Under the pieces are notes generated by a model that searched no databases, was not told where the DNA came from, and saw only the letters and a program-made list of their open reading frames with translations. Position numbers and translations under genes: made by a program. 64,000 nucleotides of DNA from assembly GCF_037392515.1 (NCBI RefSeq), contig NC_090283.1:25374249-25438248 (forward strand), read 5' to 3'. The stretch's first letter is position 1, and every line of letters starts with the position of its first letter. This stretch comes from Haliotis asinina (Eukaryota > Mollusca > Gastropoda > Lepetellida > Haliotidae). This document shows, one piece after another, positions 1-11,713 of the stretch.

Positions 1-698
1 AAAAAATCAAATGTAAGGGCTCACCACCTTAAAGATGGAAACCAGTTATTAACTAATGAAACCGATATTGCTAATAAACTTGGTGAAACTTTGGCAAAAC
101 ATTCTTCCTCGTCAAATTATGAAGGTATGTTCCAAACATATCAGTGAGTGAGTGAGTAAGTTAAAATTTAACGTCACATCGGCAATATCTCAGCCATATC
201 GTGCCGAGAACATTTCCATATCAAAATTAATTATATGTCTACTATAAAACCTGTCAACGAAGGACAGTAAAACAACTAGAATATCACAAATGGAATTAAA
301 ACTAGCATGGAAAGTTAAAAAAAACCATCACCATTAGGACAATACACTATAAAATCAGGCTATAGATCGCCAACAACTGAAGGTAGATCACCAAACTAGG
401 GACCATGGGGACTCTAGTTGGATTTACACCATCCCTTCAACCGCTGGCGAGTATACAAAATTCTAACCAAAATTAAAACAACAAGAATACTACGATTGAA
501 AACCTGGTAGATTTAAATTTACATCGAATGCTTGTGGACTTACGTACTCCAAACATATCAAAACCAGCAAGAAAAGAAAACTATTAACTTTAATTCAGAT
601 AATGGGGAAGACCATAATGAAACTTTTTCGTTACATGAGCTTCATACCGCTCTTGATCAGGCTCAGATACTGCTTCAGGAGCTGATAACATCCATTAT
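1..698 (+). mobile_element. LINE fragment A (ORF2 linker)
   Basis: Fragment of the window's main LINE family. Positions 1-143 and 548-698 read in one sense as the ORF2 linker between endonuclease and RT, with HHLKDGNQLLT at the left edge and NSDNGEDHNETFSLHELH further on, both found in every other copy here. It is interrupted at 144-547 by a younger LINE end. The left part runs off the window. At about 698 the sequence jumps from the linker back to the end of an endonuclease domain (LINE B), so A and B meet at an abnormal junction and not at an element boundary. Confidence 0.85.
144..547 (-). mobile_element. 5'-truncated LINE 3' end nested in A
   Basis: A 404-bp insertion holding only the 3' UTR of the same LINE family in reverse orientation. 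It starts with the reverse complement of the (ACTC)n tail and the GTGACGTTAAAT block. It is flanked by a 13-bp duplication, TCCAAACATATCA, at 131-143 and 548-560. Both the truncation and the TSD are what target-primed reverse transcription produces. No coding sequence remains. Confidence 0.9.
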
Positions 699-1865
699 CC
701 CTTTGGGGTGGTGCTCAGACGAATACTAAGGGGAAGCTCATAGAAGATTTCATTTCTAACAATAGCTTATGTATACTTAATGATGGCTCAAACACCTATT
801 TACATCCAGGCACAGGAACTTACTCTGCTATTGATTTAGCAATTACAGATTCAGCATTATTAAACGAATTTGAATGGTCTGTCCACTTCCACTTCCCTAC
901 TATTGTGAAAACTGTGACTCCTTCAGATGTTCCTCCTACTACAAGATGGAACTTTTCCAAGACAAACTGGTCTTTATTTCAACTGCTTGCTTCTAGTACA
1001 TTTAAACCTGATCTATTTCTTGACATTGCCGACCCTGTACAACTATTTTCAGATAAACTGAAGAAGATAGCCGATGAATGTATTCCTAAGTCCTCCACAA
1101 ATCAACACATTCGAAAACCATGGTTTAATGATACCTGCAAACAAGCCAGAAAGGCACGGAGAAAAGCTGAGCATTATTTCCGTCGCCATCCAATGGTCCA
1201 TAACTTGAACAAATTGAAAATTTTAAATGCAAAAGCACGGCGTACCTTTAGGCAAAATAAACGCCAATCTTGGCGAACCTATGTCTCTAAAATCAATGCA
1301 CGTACACCAATTTCTAAAGTATGGAATATGATCCAGAAGAGCAAGGGTAAGGGTTCTAGATCTAGCATTCACCATCTTAAAGACGGAAACCTGTTGCTGA
1401 CAAATAAATCCGATATTGCTAATATACTTGGTGAAACACTGGCGAAACATTCGTCTTCATCAAACTATGTACCTCAATTTCAAAATCAAAATCAGCAGGA
1501 AAAAAACCCTATTAGTTTTACTTCCGATAATGGTGAAGATTATGATGAAGTATTTTCGATTAATGAACTCCATACTGCTCTTGACCAGGCTCACGATACT
1601 GCTTCAGGAGCTGATAACATTATCAACATTATCAACTCCTGAAGCATTTACCAGAATCATCTTCAGAGACGCTTCTTCATATTTTCGATGGTATTTGGAC
1701 GTCTGGAAATTTTCCTTCTTCATGGCGTGATGCTATAATTGTGCCCATTCCTAAACTTGGACGTGATCACACTGATCCTTCCAATTATAGGCCGATGTCA
1801 TTAATTAGCTGCGTTTGCAAGACCATGGAACGCATGATAAATAATCGACTTGTTTGGTACTTGGA
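699..1865 (+). pseudogene. LINE B ORF2, endonuclease end to RT start
   Basis: Encodes the last part of the EEP endonuclease (TNTKGKLIEDF, then LHPGTGTYS), the basic linker (HIRKPWFNDTCKQARKARRKAEHYF) and the first RT motifs (P-K-L-G-R-D-H-T-D-P-S-N-Y-R-P region at 1740-1800). The SDH endonuclease motif is damaged: a short deletion near 882 joins WSVH to FHFPT. A small duplication of ATTATCAAC near 1620-1640 shifts the frame and ends the open frame that covers 905-1642. The RT then continues in another frame to the insertion at 1866. Confidence 0.85.
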
Positions 1866-2532
1866 GTGAGTTAGTGAGTTAATATTTAACGTCACATCGG
1901 CAATATCTCAGCCATATCGTGACGAGAACGTTTAATACTGTAGTGAAATATATCGATTCTATAAAAACCTGTCAACGAGGGACAGTAAAACAACTAGAAT
2001 ATCACAAGTATGATTAAAACTAGCATGGAAAGTTAACAAAAATATCACTATTCGGACAATACAACATAAAATCAGGCTATAGATTGCCAACAACTGAAGG
2101 TAGATCACCATACTAGGGACCATGGGGACTTACAGTACCTTTGCTACCTGCATGGACCCTAGTTGGATTTACATCATCCCCTCAGCTGTTATCAATTTAG
2201 ACACATCTAGCCAAAAATTAAAAATACACATATACTACGATTAAAAACAGTGGAAGTCTAAATGTACAGGAAATGTTTTGGGACTTACGTACCCTCTCAG
2301 GAGGACAATAATTTTACGGTACTTCAACCCCCTTTGAGGGTACAGCCACTAACAATTCAAGTTACTAATCTAAACTACCATGAATTAAAATGTAGCTATC
2401 TACAGAACACAATAATCAAAATTCAAAGATGAAATCAATTTCTTTTAAAAATCCAAGAATTATATGAGAACTTACGGGGGTAAAAAGATCCTTAATTGTT
2501 TTTACATTGAAATATTTATCCCTTATGTTGGC
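1866..2532 (-). mobile_element. 5'-truncated LINE 3' end nested in B
   Basis: A 667-bp reverse-oriented insertion holding the 3' UTR plus the last few ORF2 codons (antisense of DKYFNVKTIKDLF at about 2483-2524). The 13-bp TSD TTTGGTACTTGGA lies at 1853-1865 and 2533-2545 and restores the RT reading on either side when one copy is discounted. It is a second, independent insertion of the same family into the same host element. Confidence 0.9.
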
Positions 2533-2545
2533 TTTGGTACTTGGA

Positions 2546-4158
2546 AACAAATAACTTAATAACAGATATTCAATGTGGTTTCCGTTAAAACAGAAGTATT
2601 ATTGATCATTTAGTGCGTTTAGAATCGTTTGTGAAGAATGCCATCATTAATAAGCAACATGCAGTGTCAATGTTTTTCGATTTAGAAAAAGCATACGACA
2701 CAACCTGGAAACATGGGATTTTAAGAGACTTACATGACTTTGGATTGCGAGGCCGCTTGCCCCAATTTATATCCAACTTTCTAAATGACAGGCAATTTCA
2801 AGTCCGCGTGGGTTCTACCCTGTCTGATCATTACAGTCAAGATCAGGGTGTTCCACAAGGCAGCATTTTGTCTGTCACTTTATTTAGTATTAAAATAAAT
2901 AGTCTTTCAAAAGTGTTAACGGATTCAGTCAACGGTTCCCTTTTCGTGGATGACTTTAATATTTCTTGTCGTGGCACAAACATGCGAACCATTGAGAGAC
3001 AGTTGCAAATCTGTCTCAACAAAATTCATAAGTGGTGCCTTGAGAACGGGTTTAAATTTTCTCAATCTAAAACCAACTGCATTCACTTCTGCCGAAAATA
3101 CAAACCTCATAAAGACCCTGACTTATCTTTGAATGGTGCACCCATCAAAGTTGTCAAGGAAGCTAAGTTCCTTGGTCTCATCTTTGACTCACACTTAACC
3201 TTTCTGCCACATCTTAAATACCTAAAAACCAAATGCCTGAAGGCGCTCGATCTGTTGAAAGTCGTTTCAAATACAAAGTGGGGAGGAGACCAAACAACCC
3301 TTCTATATTTATACAGGTCACTCATCAGATCTAAGCTGGATTACGGCTCCATTGTCTATGGTGGAGCCTGTAAAAGCAACCTCAAAATACTTGATTCTAT
3401 CCATCACGAAGGTCTAAGGCTTTGTCTTGGATCATTCCAAACTTCTCCTGTTGACAGTCTATACATTGAAGCAGATGAACCTTCTCTTGACCATCGTCGT
3501 ATTAAACTATCTTTACAGTATCTAAACTGTCTTCAAATAAGTTCAACCCTGCATATAACTGTGTCTTCAATTCCTTGTACGGGGATTTGTACAATAAGAA
3601 ATCTTCTCTTGCTCCACCTCTTGGGCTAAGAGTGAAACCTTTCCTTTCTGCTGCTGGCATTGAACTAGAAAATGTAGCTCCTTCTCGCTTGTTTTCTTCT
3701 CCTCCGTGGCAGCTGGTTAGACCACAAGTTCACCTTACATTAAGTCACTATAAAAAAGCAGAAACGAATGAATTACAATATAAACAAGAATATCATCAAT
3801 TAAAACATAAATATAGCAATTATAAATCCTCATTTACAGATGGGTCCAAGGATCGTGGCGCAGTAGCTTGTAACAATATCTTCTAGATTACCAGATAATA
3901 GTTCTATTTTTACAGCAGAAGCTAACGCCATATTAACAGCTCTTAAATATATTCAAAGACATCCTAAACATAAACAATACATAACCTTGTCTGATTCTCT
4001 TTCGTGCCTTCAGGCCATTAAAACCCAAGCATGTAAACATCCACTTTCCAACTATCTTGCGACTGGCCAATACAACATCGTCTTCTGTTGTTTACCCAGC
4101 CATGTTGGTATCTCTGGTAACACTTTGGCAGACCTTGCTGCTAAGGCAGCGCTAAACT
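2546..4158 (+). pseudogene. LINE B ORF2, RT and RNase H part
   Basis: RT finger and palm: QCGF, then an in-frame stop at about 2586, FDLEKAYDTTW (motif A), QGVPQGSILS (motif B), GSLFVDDFNISC (motif C), KTNCIHF and KEAKFLGLIFDSHLTF. The longest open frame is 2613-3629. A frameshift near 3525 moves the coding frame to the one open at 3575-3886 (LRVKPFLSAAGIELE, FTDGSKD). A small deletion near 3870 damages RNase H, although SDSLSCLQAI and LPSHVGISGN can still be read. The C-terminal finger is missing. Confidence 0.88.
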
Positions 4159-4691
4159 AGGTCCCAGCTAGGGACCATGCAGGTAGCAGAAGCACTGTAA
4201 GTGCCCATGGCCTCTAGTATGGTGGCCTACCTTCAGTTGATCTAAAGGCTGTTTTCACATTGTACTGTCCGAATAGTGATATTGGTTTTAACTTTTCACG
4301 CTAGTTTTAATTCTTATTGTGATACTCTAGCTGTTTACTGTCCTTCGTTGACAGGTTTTTACCATATGCATAAATATTACCAAATGCATATGCATTCCAA
4401 GAATGTTCTCGTCACGATATGGCTGCAACATTGCCGATGTGACGTTAAATATTAAATCACTCACTCACTCTTCTCCAGGTGGCTTTTGTGCGTGAGATTT
4501 TTGTTCGGGTGTCTTTGTCTGAATGGCTTTTGTACGTGTGGCTTTTGTCTTGCTGCCTCCGTGACAGTTATTATTACAGTTAATATTATTGTGTTTAATG
4601 TTCTTTTTTTGTACACACTGTCATATATGTTTTGTTTTGTTGTTGTTGTATCTGTATTTTTCCATTCACGGTATTCCTTTCACTGTTTCAG

Positions 4692-5325
4692 CCCAGGATA
4701 CATACCCACTGAGATAACTCGCAGTGAAGATAATATCCAGGTAATTATACTTACGCAATCAAATCTGGAGGAAAAACTGAGAAATAATAACATGCCTGAG
4801 CAAGTCTGATGTAAGACTGTCACACAAGAAACCTGACCAGCCGAACATACAGGGGCGTCATACATGTACACCCAGATTGTTCCACCCAGAATTCTCTTAC
4901 TGCCTGATTGTCGTTTAATGTCGCACTCAGCAAATATTCCAGCTATATGGTCTATAAATAATCGAATCTGTACCAGACAATCCACAGATCAACATCTTGA
5001 GCATCGACCAGTCGCCTCGTTCGACAACCATGTGTACTGTAAAGCAATTCTTACCGCAGTTTTCACCGGTCTCGTAAAGAATGTAAATCAGTGTGGTATT
5101 GAAAACGAGCCAGCCCTGCAGAATAAATAAACATTGTCCTATTCGCTCACACTGTTTCAGATGGATGCTCTGTTGACTAAAGCAACGCTACTTGGTCGAA
5201 CGGGTACCACAGAAGAAATTGGTCGCATTGTGGCCTTCCTAGCCTCAGAAAAAGCAGCCTTCGTGACTGGAGAGTGTTTCCGAGCCGATGGTGGCTTGAC
5301 AATGACGACACCAGTACTTATATAA
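4692..5325 (+). CDS. SDR-family oxidoreductase, last two exons
   Basis: Two exons of a classical short-chain dehydrogenase/reductase gene. Exon 4692-4740 follows a TTTCACTGTTTCAG acceptor and codes (N)PGYIPTEITRSEDNIQ, the PG turn and substrate-loop region after the catalytic Tyr/Lys; a GTAATT donor follows. Exon 5161-5325 follows CACACTGTTTCAG and codes MDALLTKATLLGRTGTTEEI onward, then VTGECFRADGG, the FabG-type C-terminus, and a TAA stop. The joining phase is 0. Upstream exons with the Rossmann TGxxxGxG motif and the active site are not in the window; the intron before 4692 holds LINE B. It would use NAD(P)H; the substrate cannot be told. Confidence 0.85.
4911..5012 (-). repeat. SINE relic in SDR intron
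   Basis: Degraded, incomplete copy of the abalone-type SINE inside the 420-bp intron. It matches GTCGCACTCAGCA, ATATTCCAGCTATATGG, TAAATAATCGA and ACCAGACAATCCA of the better copies at 36.6, 46.5 and 54.6 kb. The tail has gone. Confidence 0.8.
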
Positions 5326-6075
5326 AGCAGAGAGTTCCAAAGCGATCAAATGCCCCCATTAATTACACACCAAATAGAGCAGACAAACACCAATAACATA
5401 TAACATATGAATTACATTTATATGGAACAAATTACCAGAAAAAAAATACTCCCGAAATATAACCAGTGGTGATACACAGTCACTTAACAAGACCAAGATA
5501 TTGTTATGTTTACTTAGATATATACTGATGTACATGTTGGTACGTGCTGGTTATTTGTTTGATTGTGCAACCTGATACTTTAAAGTGACGACTAATTATA
5601 TAATATATCATGAACGTTAAATTCCTCTGAGTCTTAAAGAAACATTCAGTCATGACTTTTCAGTTAGCGAAGTGATTTTTCTAAGAAATAAACACGTGTT
5701 CAGGCCCTAACAACTTCGAAGTTATATTCCATCGTCAACACAGAACAATAGTTCCAAAGTCGTTTCCGTTCGATTATGAGAAAATGTTACGGATTGTTTG
5801 GTCGTTTGGTCACTATATTGATCGGAACGCCACTAGTAGCAAGCGTGTGATGTGTACCAAACATGCTAGACAAATATCAATGAAATTTGAGAGATGACTT
5901 GTAATTTATGAAGCAAATTATCAGAATTCTGAAATACTTTCGAAATAGTACAAATACTGTCAGTGTCACTTAAGAAAAGTAACATATGCTCATATAAATA
6001 AATATTGATGCACATACTGAAGTCGTATTTGTTTGAGCAGTGGTGCACAACAATAAAGGGTGATGGGAGGCCAAG
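5326..6075. other. SDR 3' flank, no gene seen
   Basis: AT-rich sequence after the SDR stop. I see no clear AATAAA in the first 170 bases and no coding signal. From 5493 it belongs to the tandem duplication and is repeated at 11714-12296. Position 6076 starts the 12-bp target site of LINE C. Confidence 0.6.
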
Positions 6076-6677
6076 CTTCAGTCAGTGGGCACCCGTGGCG
6101 AGCCACCTCCTCGTGGTGGGTGCTGGGTAATGCTAAGAGCTCGCCGACACCCCCGTAGTGGACCCGGGGGGATATTTGGTCCACCAACCCGTTTGCCGTG
6201 GGTTGCGGCCCTGTGTCGGCGGAGGAAGGGATCCTGGTGGTTGAGGGCAATAGGAGCTTGCGACCGTGTTCCTGTTGCTCAATACACCACTTTGGCCCTG
6301 ACTTCGCCTAGACGGGTGGTCGAATGGGCCCGGTTCGACCAATCGGCTGGTCATGCCAAGCCCTGTGCATGGACTTTATGTAATTGCACAAAATGGGATT
6401 TGAAATCGTCTGTATTTCGGTCTTGGCGCCTTTGGATTATAGAATGTTATTTAACTTGAATTTTGTATACATGAACTTTGCCTAGAGTCTTATGCCCAGA
6501 AGGCGGTGGCTCATGGGCCAATCTGGTGGAATAATTTATCTTTTGGTTTTTCTGCTGGAGTATATCATCCGGGTATCCTTGGTGCTGCAAGTTGGAGACC
6601 CACTTGTGTTTACCATCGTCTTCATGATACTCCGTGGTGGGTGGGGAGCTCGGATGATGAATCTTAAAACACTAAAC

Positions 6678-7966
6678 ATGGATTACGAAACTCCCCTAAA
6701 GAAAACAAAACGTCCTGTCGACACTGATCCTGATGACGATGACCACAGACAGCCAAAATCAATTGACTACTGGCCACTTTTTTAGTAATGGAGACCAAAG
6801 ATAACACACGATTGAAGTTAAATCCTTTTGCAGTGCAAAAAGGCATACAAGGCATAGCTGGTGATGTGAAAAACATTAGACTTTTACGTTCAGGGTCATT
6901 GCTCATTGAGTGCAGCAAAAGGCAACAAGCAACTAATTTGATGTCAACTGAAACGTTCGTCGGCATTCCGGTGTCAGTCTCTCCTCACAGAACACTTAAC
7001 ACCAGCAAAGGAGTTGTTAGAGACAGAGATCGATTGTTCGCTGACATGTCCGAACTTGATATTGTTTCGGAAATGAAAGACCAAGGAGTCATTTACGTCA
7101 AGCGTTTTGCAACACGCAAAAACCACGAAACCGTTCTGACGAACACTTACCTGTTCACATTTTCTTCTCCCAATGCTCCCAGATCAATAAAGGCAGGATA
7201 TTGTAACATGACCGTTGACACCTACATACCAAATCTTTTGAGGTGTTTCAAATGCCAGAAATTTGGTCATGGTGTTAGTACTTGTACATTGTCCGTTGTA
7301 TGTGCTCACTGTGGTGAGAAGACACATACAACAGAAGATTGCAAGAGTACTTTTAAGAAATGTACCAACTGCTCGGGTGCTCACTCATCTTTTTCCAAAG
7401 ATTGTCCAGTTTGGAAACAGCATATGGAGATCAACAAGATCAAATTTACTCAAAACATTAGTTCCTCTGATGCAAAAAAGATTGTCTTAGGTTCTGAGAT
7501 TAAGGAAACGTATGATTCCATTGCAAAAACACCGTCTGATAAAACCCCTACAGTAACCACGTCATCTGCAAGCTGTCAAACGAACTTGACTTGGCTTAAA
7601 ACCGAATCTCCTATGATGTTATCGCCTGTAATATCTACACAAACTGTGGAACCACTTCCTGACAAGCCCCAAACCCAATCAGAACCTTCTTCTGCTTGTG
7701 ATACATCTTCTCAGGCATCTCAAATGACTCAGTCTAACAGGAACGTTCAACCAGTTGTCAAAAGCAAAACCAAACCGAAACCAGATTCTTTCACAAAGCA
7801 AAGTGGCAGGGCCCCAAAGGGGTCAGATGATAAGATCAGATTATTTAACAGATACGGATCGCTTGAGGACATGGACGTGTCTGAAAACGTCCATTCTAGG
7901 GCACATAGCTTGTCGCCCTCGAAAAAGGTACGGGGTAGATCCCCTATTAATCCACCTAAAAGATAG
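6678..7966 (+). pseudogene. LINE C ORF1 (gag-like), frameshifted
   Basis: RNA-binding, nucleic-acid chaperone-type protein of the LINE. The best start is the ATG at 6678 (MDYETPLKKTKRP), because the same start region recurs in copies F and I. A one-base loss in the T-run at about 6778-6784 breaks it after DYWP; the open frame resumes at 6788 and runs 392 codons. The N-terminal half is the conserved LKLNPF...LLRSGSLLIEC domain. Three knuckles follow: CFKCQKFGHGVSTC, CAHCGEKTHTTEDC and CTNCSGAHSSFSKDC. The Ser/Thr/Gln-rich tail ends in PINPPKR. The TAG stop overlaps the ORF2 frame by one base. Confidence 0.9.
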
Positions 7967-10520
7967 GTCCATCTCAGCATATCGTGCATTGGAACTGTAG
8001 AGGACTACGAACAAATTTTAATGAAATACAGTTGTTAATCCAGGATTTAGCACCATCAGCGTTCTGTCTGCAAGAGACATATCTGAAACAGACAGATAAC
8101 TTTAGTTTACGTCAGTTTGAAGCGTATCATTATTTTTCCCCTCCAGGTGATAGGGCCACTGGAGGTTCCACTATCCTCATACGACGGGATGTTATTCACA
8201 GCCCTGTTACACTTCTAATCTACAAGCTGTTGCTGTGCGACTGACTCTGGGAGTAGCATTTACACTATGCTCTCTGTATATTCCGCCTTCTTCAACACTA
8301 CAACAGACTGATCTTCAATCACTATATGATCAACTCCCGAAGCCATGTATTATTATGGGTGACCTAAACGGTCACAACCCATTATGGGGCAGTACTAACA
8401 CTAATGCTAAGGGCCAACTACTTGAAGATTTCGTTTCAAATAATGATCTGTGCATATTTAATGATGATTCAAGCACCTATCTGCACCCTGCAACTGGCAC
8501 TTATTCTTCTCTAGATGTATCTCTTGCAGATTCTAACCTCCTCAATGAATTTGATTGGTCTGTTCATAATGACCTTTGTGGAAGTGACCACTTCCCAACT
8601 ATCCTCTCAGAAATTACTCCATCCGATTCTCCATCGTTTACAAGATGGAACTTTTCGAAGGCTAACTGTTCTTTATATCAAACTATGTGTGAATCAAAAC
8701 TGCGACCTAAGTGTTTCACTAATATCAGTGATCCCATTGAAACTTTTTCTGACATTTTAAATAGAATTGCTGATGAGTGTATACCAAAGTCCTCTACGAC
8801 TCCACATGTACGAAAACCATGGTTCAGTGCAAATTGTAGACAGGCCAGAAAAGCGAGGAAAAAGGCAGAACATTATTTTCGCCATCATCCAACTGTCCAT
8901 AACTTGAATAAATTCAAAATACTGAATGCAAAGGCGCGTCGTACGTTTAAACAAAACAAACGACAATCTTGGAGAAATTATGTCTCCAAACTTAATTCAC
9001 GCACGCCGATGTCCAAGGTCTGGAACATGGTTCAAAGAATTAAAGGCAAAGGTTCCAAATCTGCCGTACACCATCTTAAAGATGGTGATAATTTAATTAC
9101 TAATAAGTCTAAAATTGCAAATAAAATCGGCGAAACTCTTGCCAAAAATTCTTCATCAACAAATTATGTTCCTGAGTTTCAGAGATATCAGAAACAACAG
9201 GAAAAGACAAAACTTAATTTTGAATCAAATAACGGTGAAGATTACAATGAAGTGTTTTCATTACATGAGCTACAAACTGCTCTTGAGCAAGCTCATGACA
9301 CTGCTACCGGTGATGATAATATCCATTACCAGCTTCTGAAACACTTACCTGAACCATGCTTGATGACACTTTTAGATATATTTGATAAAATATGGACGTC
9401 TGGGGAATTTCCTCCATCATGGCGTAATGCTATTGTAATCCCAATACCAAAGCCCGGCAGGGAGCATACAGATCCGTCTAACTACAGACCAATATCTCTT
9501 ACTAGCTGTGTCTGTAAAACCATGAAACGTATGGTGAATAATAGATTAACTTGGTATCTTGAAACCAATAACCTAATAACCAATATTCAGTGTGGTTTCA
9601 GGAAAAATCGTAGTACCATTGACCATTTGGTACGTTTAGAATCCTTCGTTAAAAATGCTATAGTAAATAAACAACATGCTGTATCAATTTTCTTTGATCT
9701 TGAGAAAGCTTATGATACAACCTGGAAGCATGGCATTTTGAAAGGTTTGCATGATTTTGGCCTGAGGGGCCGTTTGCCTCTTTTTATATCAGAATTTTTA
9801 AAAGACAGACAATTTCAAGTTCGAGTGGGTTCAACCCTGTCTGATCATTACAATCAGGATCAGGGTGTCCCGCAAGGCAGTATTTTGTCTGTCACACTTT
9901 TTAGCATCAAGATCAATAGTTTATCCAAGGTTTTAAATGATTCCATTGATGGATCATTATTTGTGGATGATTTTAATATTTCCTGTCGTGGTAAAAATAT
10001 GCATACAATTGAACGGCAACTGCAGCTATGTTTAAACAAAATAAATAAATGGTGTCTTGAAAACGGCTTTAAATTTTCTAAATCCAAGACGAATTGTATA
10101 CATTTTTGTAGACAATATAAGCCTCATAAGGACCCAGAATTATCTTTAAATGGCATCCCTATCAAAGTTGTAAAGGAGGCCAAGTTCTTGGGTTTAATTT
10201 TCGACTCTCATTTAACATTCTTACCACACATTAAATCCCTTAAAGCTAAATGCCTGAAGGCACTAGATTTGCTAAAAGTTGTTTCAAATTCAAAGTGGGG
10301 AGGAGATCAAGCTACCCTCCTTCACTTATACAGATCATTAGTACGATCTAAACTTGATTATGGCTCCATCGTATATGGTGGAGCATGTAAAAGCAACCTG
10401 AAACTTCTTGATTCTATCCACCATTAAGGTCTCAGACTTTGTCTTGGGTCCTTCAGAACCTCACCTGTTGCCAGTCTCTATGTTGAGACTGATGAACCTT
10501 CTCTTACACAACGCCGTATA
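7963..10520 (+). pseudogene. LINE C ORF2 (EN-RT), broken
   Basis: ORF2 lies in the -1 frame relative to ORF1. The nearest upstream codon at the overlap is ATA (7963), not ATG. The endonuclease shows HWNCRGL, QETYLK, SPPGDRATGGS, GDLNGHNPLWG and GSDHFPTI. A 4-base deletion at about 8214 shifts the frame; the open frame resumes at 8235 and carries linker, RT motifs A (FDLEKAYDTTW), B (QGVPQGS) and C (FVDD). A CAA-to-TAA nonsense change at 10425-10427 stops it before the tether. The copy is inactive. Confidence 0.92.
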
Positions 10521-10522
10521 GT

Positions 10523-11713
10523 CACTACAAAAATGACTTGGTTTCCAGGTTTTTTGGTTTCCAGAAACCTGGAAACCATCCGTAATGTGGGTAATTGCGG
10601 AATCCAGTTGGTTTCCATTCCCTGAAATTCCAACTAGATTCCATTTTGGAAATGTGATTTTGGTATTTCTGTAAATGGAAACCAAAATGAAACTAAGTTC
10701 GGGGGTTTCTTGTTGGTTTCCATACCTGGAATTTGCAACTCTCAGATCTCACTAAGTGGAAACCAACATAAAAGTAGAAAAAATGTAGTTTCATGTTGGT
10801 TTCCATTGCGCTGTTTTGAACTAAGTAACATAAATTGTTTACCATCCTGACATCCAGTTGGTATCCATTCAGTAAAACTGGGTGACCTAGTTTCCAAATA
10901 GAATCCATAATGGATACTCTAAGCTCCGGTGATGGAAACTGACACGAAGCTATGGTCATGTGTTGGTTTCCATTCCTGACTGAAACTTAGCTTTGACGAG
11001 GTGTTATAATTCAATCTGAATGTGCCTGGGGAAGGAATAGTAGATTCGTATCATTGCTTAGATGAACAAGACAACAAATGTAAATTGGTGACGCATCATT
11101 CTGTGGATATCACAATAATAAATGTGGCTTCAAACTGATGATACAAGAACAAACTATACACTTTTTTCCTTCACATTCTTGTTTATTCGTAATGTAATGA
11201 AGCATCATATTCCAACTACCATGCACACAAACTTCACAATAACCGTGCTAAACATGCAAATGGTGAAAGGACGAATGGCTATAAATGGCCTTTGCCCAGC
11301 TATGTGCGCGAGACACACTTAGTTCCGTTTCTCTAGATTGTGATGAATGGGACAAGTCCAGGTTTCGGTTGTCTGCTTTGTCAAATTGAGGATCAGACGC
11401 TTTATCTGAAAAGAAATAATAAAACAGTGATATCTATATACAAGAATAAAAGATGAGTTGACTTTGCATAGAAACATTACTCAAACTTTTATTATGTATT
11501 AATTATAACTTAATGGATCATTGAGTTGTGTACGGGCTTGTATTCCTTTCAGTAAAATATTGTATAAAAATAAATAAAATTAAAGCCACTTTAGCAATAG
11601 CAATAGTTCAGATATATATTAATAATTAAAAGGGGAATGATGCAATATACTTGATGGACCTCGGTAAACAAATGCGTGTCGAATTCTTAGCAAGAGAGAT
11701 CTATGGCTTCCTT
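10523..11713 (+). mobile_element. Truncated TIR element, duplicate of 16744 onward
   Basis: Left 1,127 bp of the 16744-21210 element (to 11649), fused to an internal 64-bp piece equal to 18796-18859. It has the left terminus CACTACAAAAATGAC and the left GGTTTCCA array. It arose with the tandem duplication and has no right end. Confidence 0.88.

Larger units (their letters stand above)
699..4470 (+). mobile_element. LINE B, 5'-incomplete copy
   Basis: Copy of the main LINE lacking 5' UTR, ORF1 and most of the endonuclease. It begins near the end of the endonuclease (about 701), runs through linker, RT and RNase H, then jumps at about 4158 to the 3' UTR, losing the C-terminal finger. The 3' UTR ends in TCACTCACTC at 4461-4470. 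Host-like sequence of an SDR intron follows directly. A second LINE end is nested at 1866-2532. It is clearly dead. Confidence 0.9.
6088..10520 (+). mobile_element. LINE C, 5' part, duplicated copy
   Basis: Starts at the family's 5' end (GGCACCCGTGGCGAGCC) directly after the target sequence CTTCAGTCAGTG (6076-6087). That 12-mer recurs at 28960-28971 after the 3' end of the other copy, so C was a full-length insertion. It has a 5' UTR (6088-6677), ORF1 and ORF2 up to the point where LINE D inserted, at CACAACGCCGTATA (10507-10520). In this unit the 3' half is absent: the copy runs straight into a truncated TIR element. The 5' UTR has strong hairpin potential (CCACC..GGTGG; GTGGACC..GGTCCAC). 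Confidence 0.93.
5493..11713 (+). repeat. Tandem duplication, unit 1 (6,221 bp)
   Basis: The stretch from CCAAGATATTG (5493) recurs from 11714 with a constant offset of 6,221. The encoded LINE ORFs (392 and 730 codons) are identical in both units, including their shared frameshifts and premature stop. The one substitution I noticed is C at 6613 versus G at 12834. Unit 1 lacks 925 bp present in unit 2 (17871-18795) and closes with 64 bp equal to 18796-18859. The junction GGCTTCCTT/CCAAG at 11713/11714 shows almost no microhomology. It is either a very recent duplication or an assembly duplicate. Confidence 0.93.

Noticed and set aside
4486..4809. 107-codon frame over the SDR exon at 4692
   Set aside because: Only the 49-bp exon is coding; the rest is intron read through both splice sites.
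6085..6459. 124-codon frame in the LINE 5' UTR (repeated at 12306)
   Set aside because: GC-rich stretch with few stops; the frame is not kept in D, F, H or I and carries no motif.
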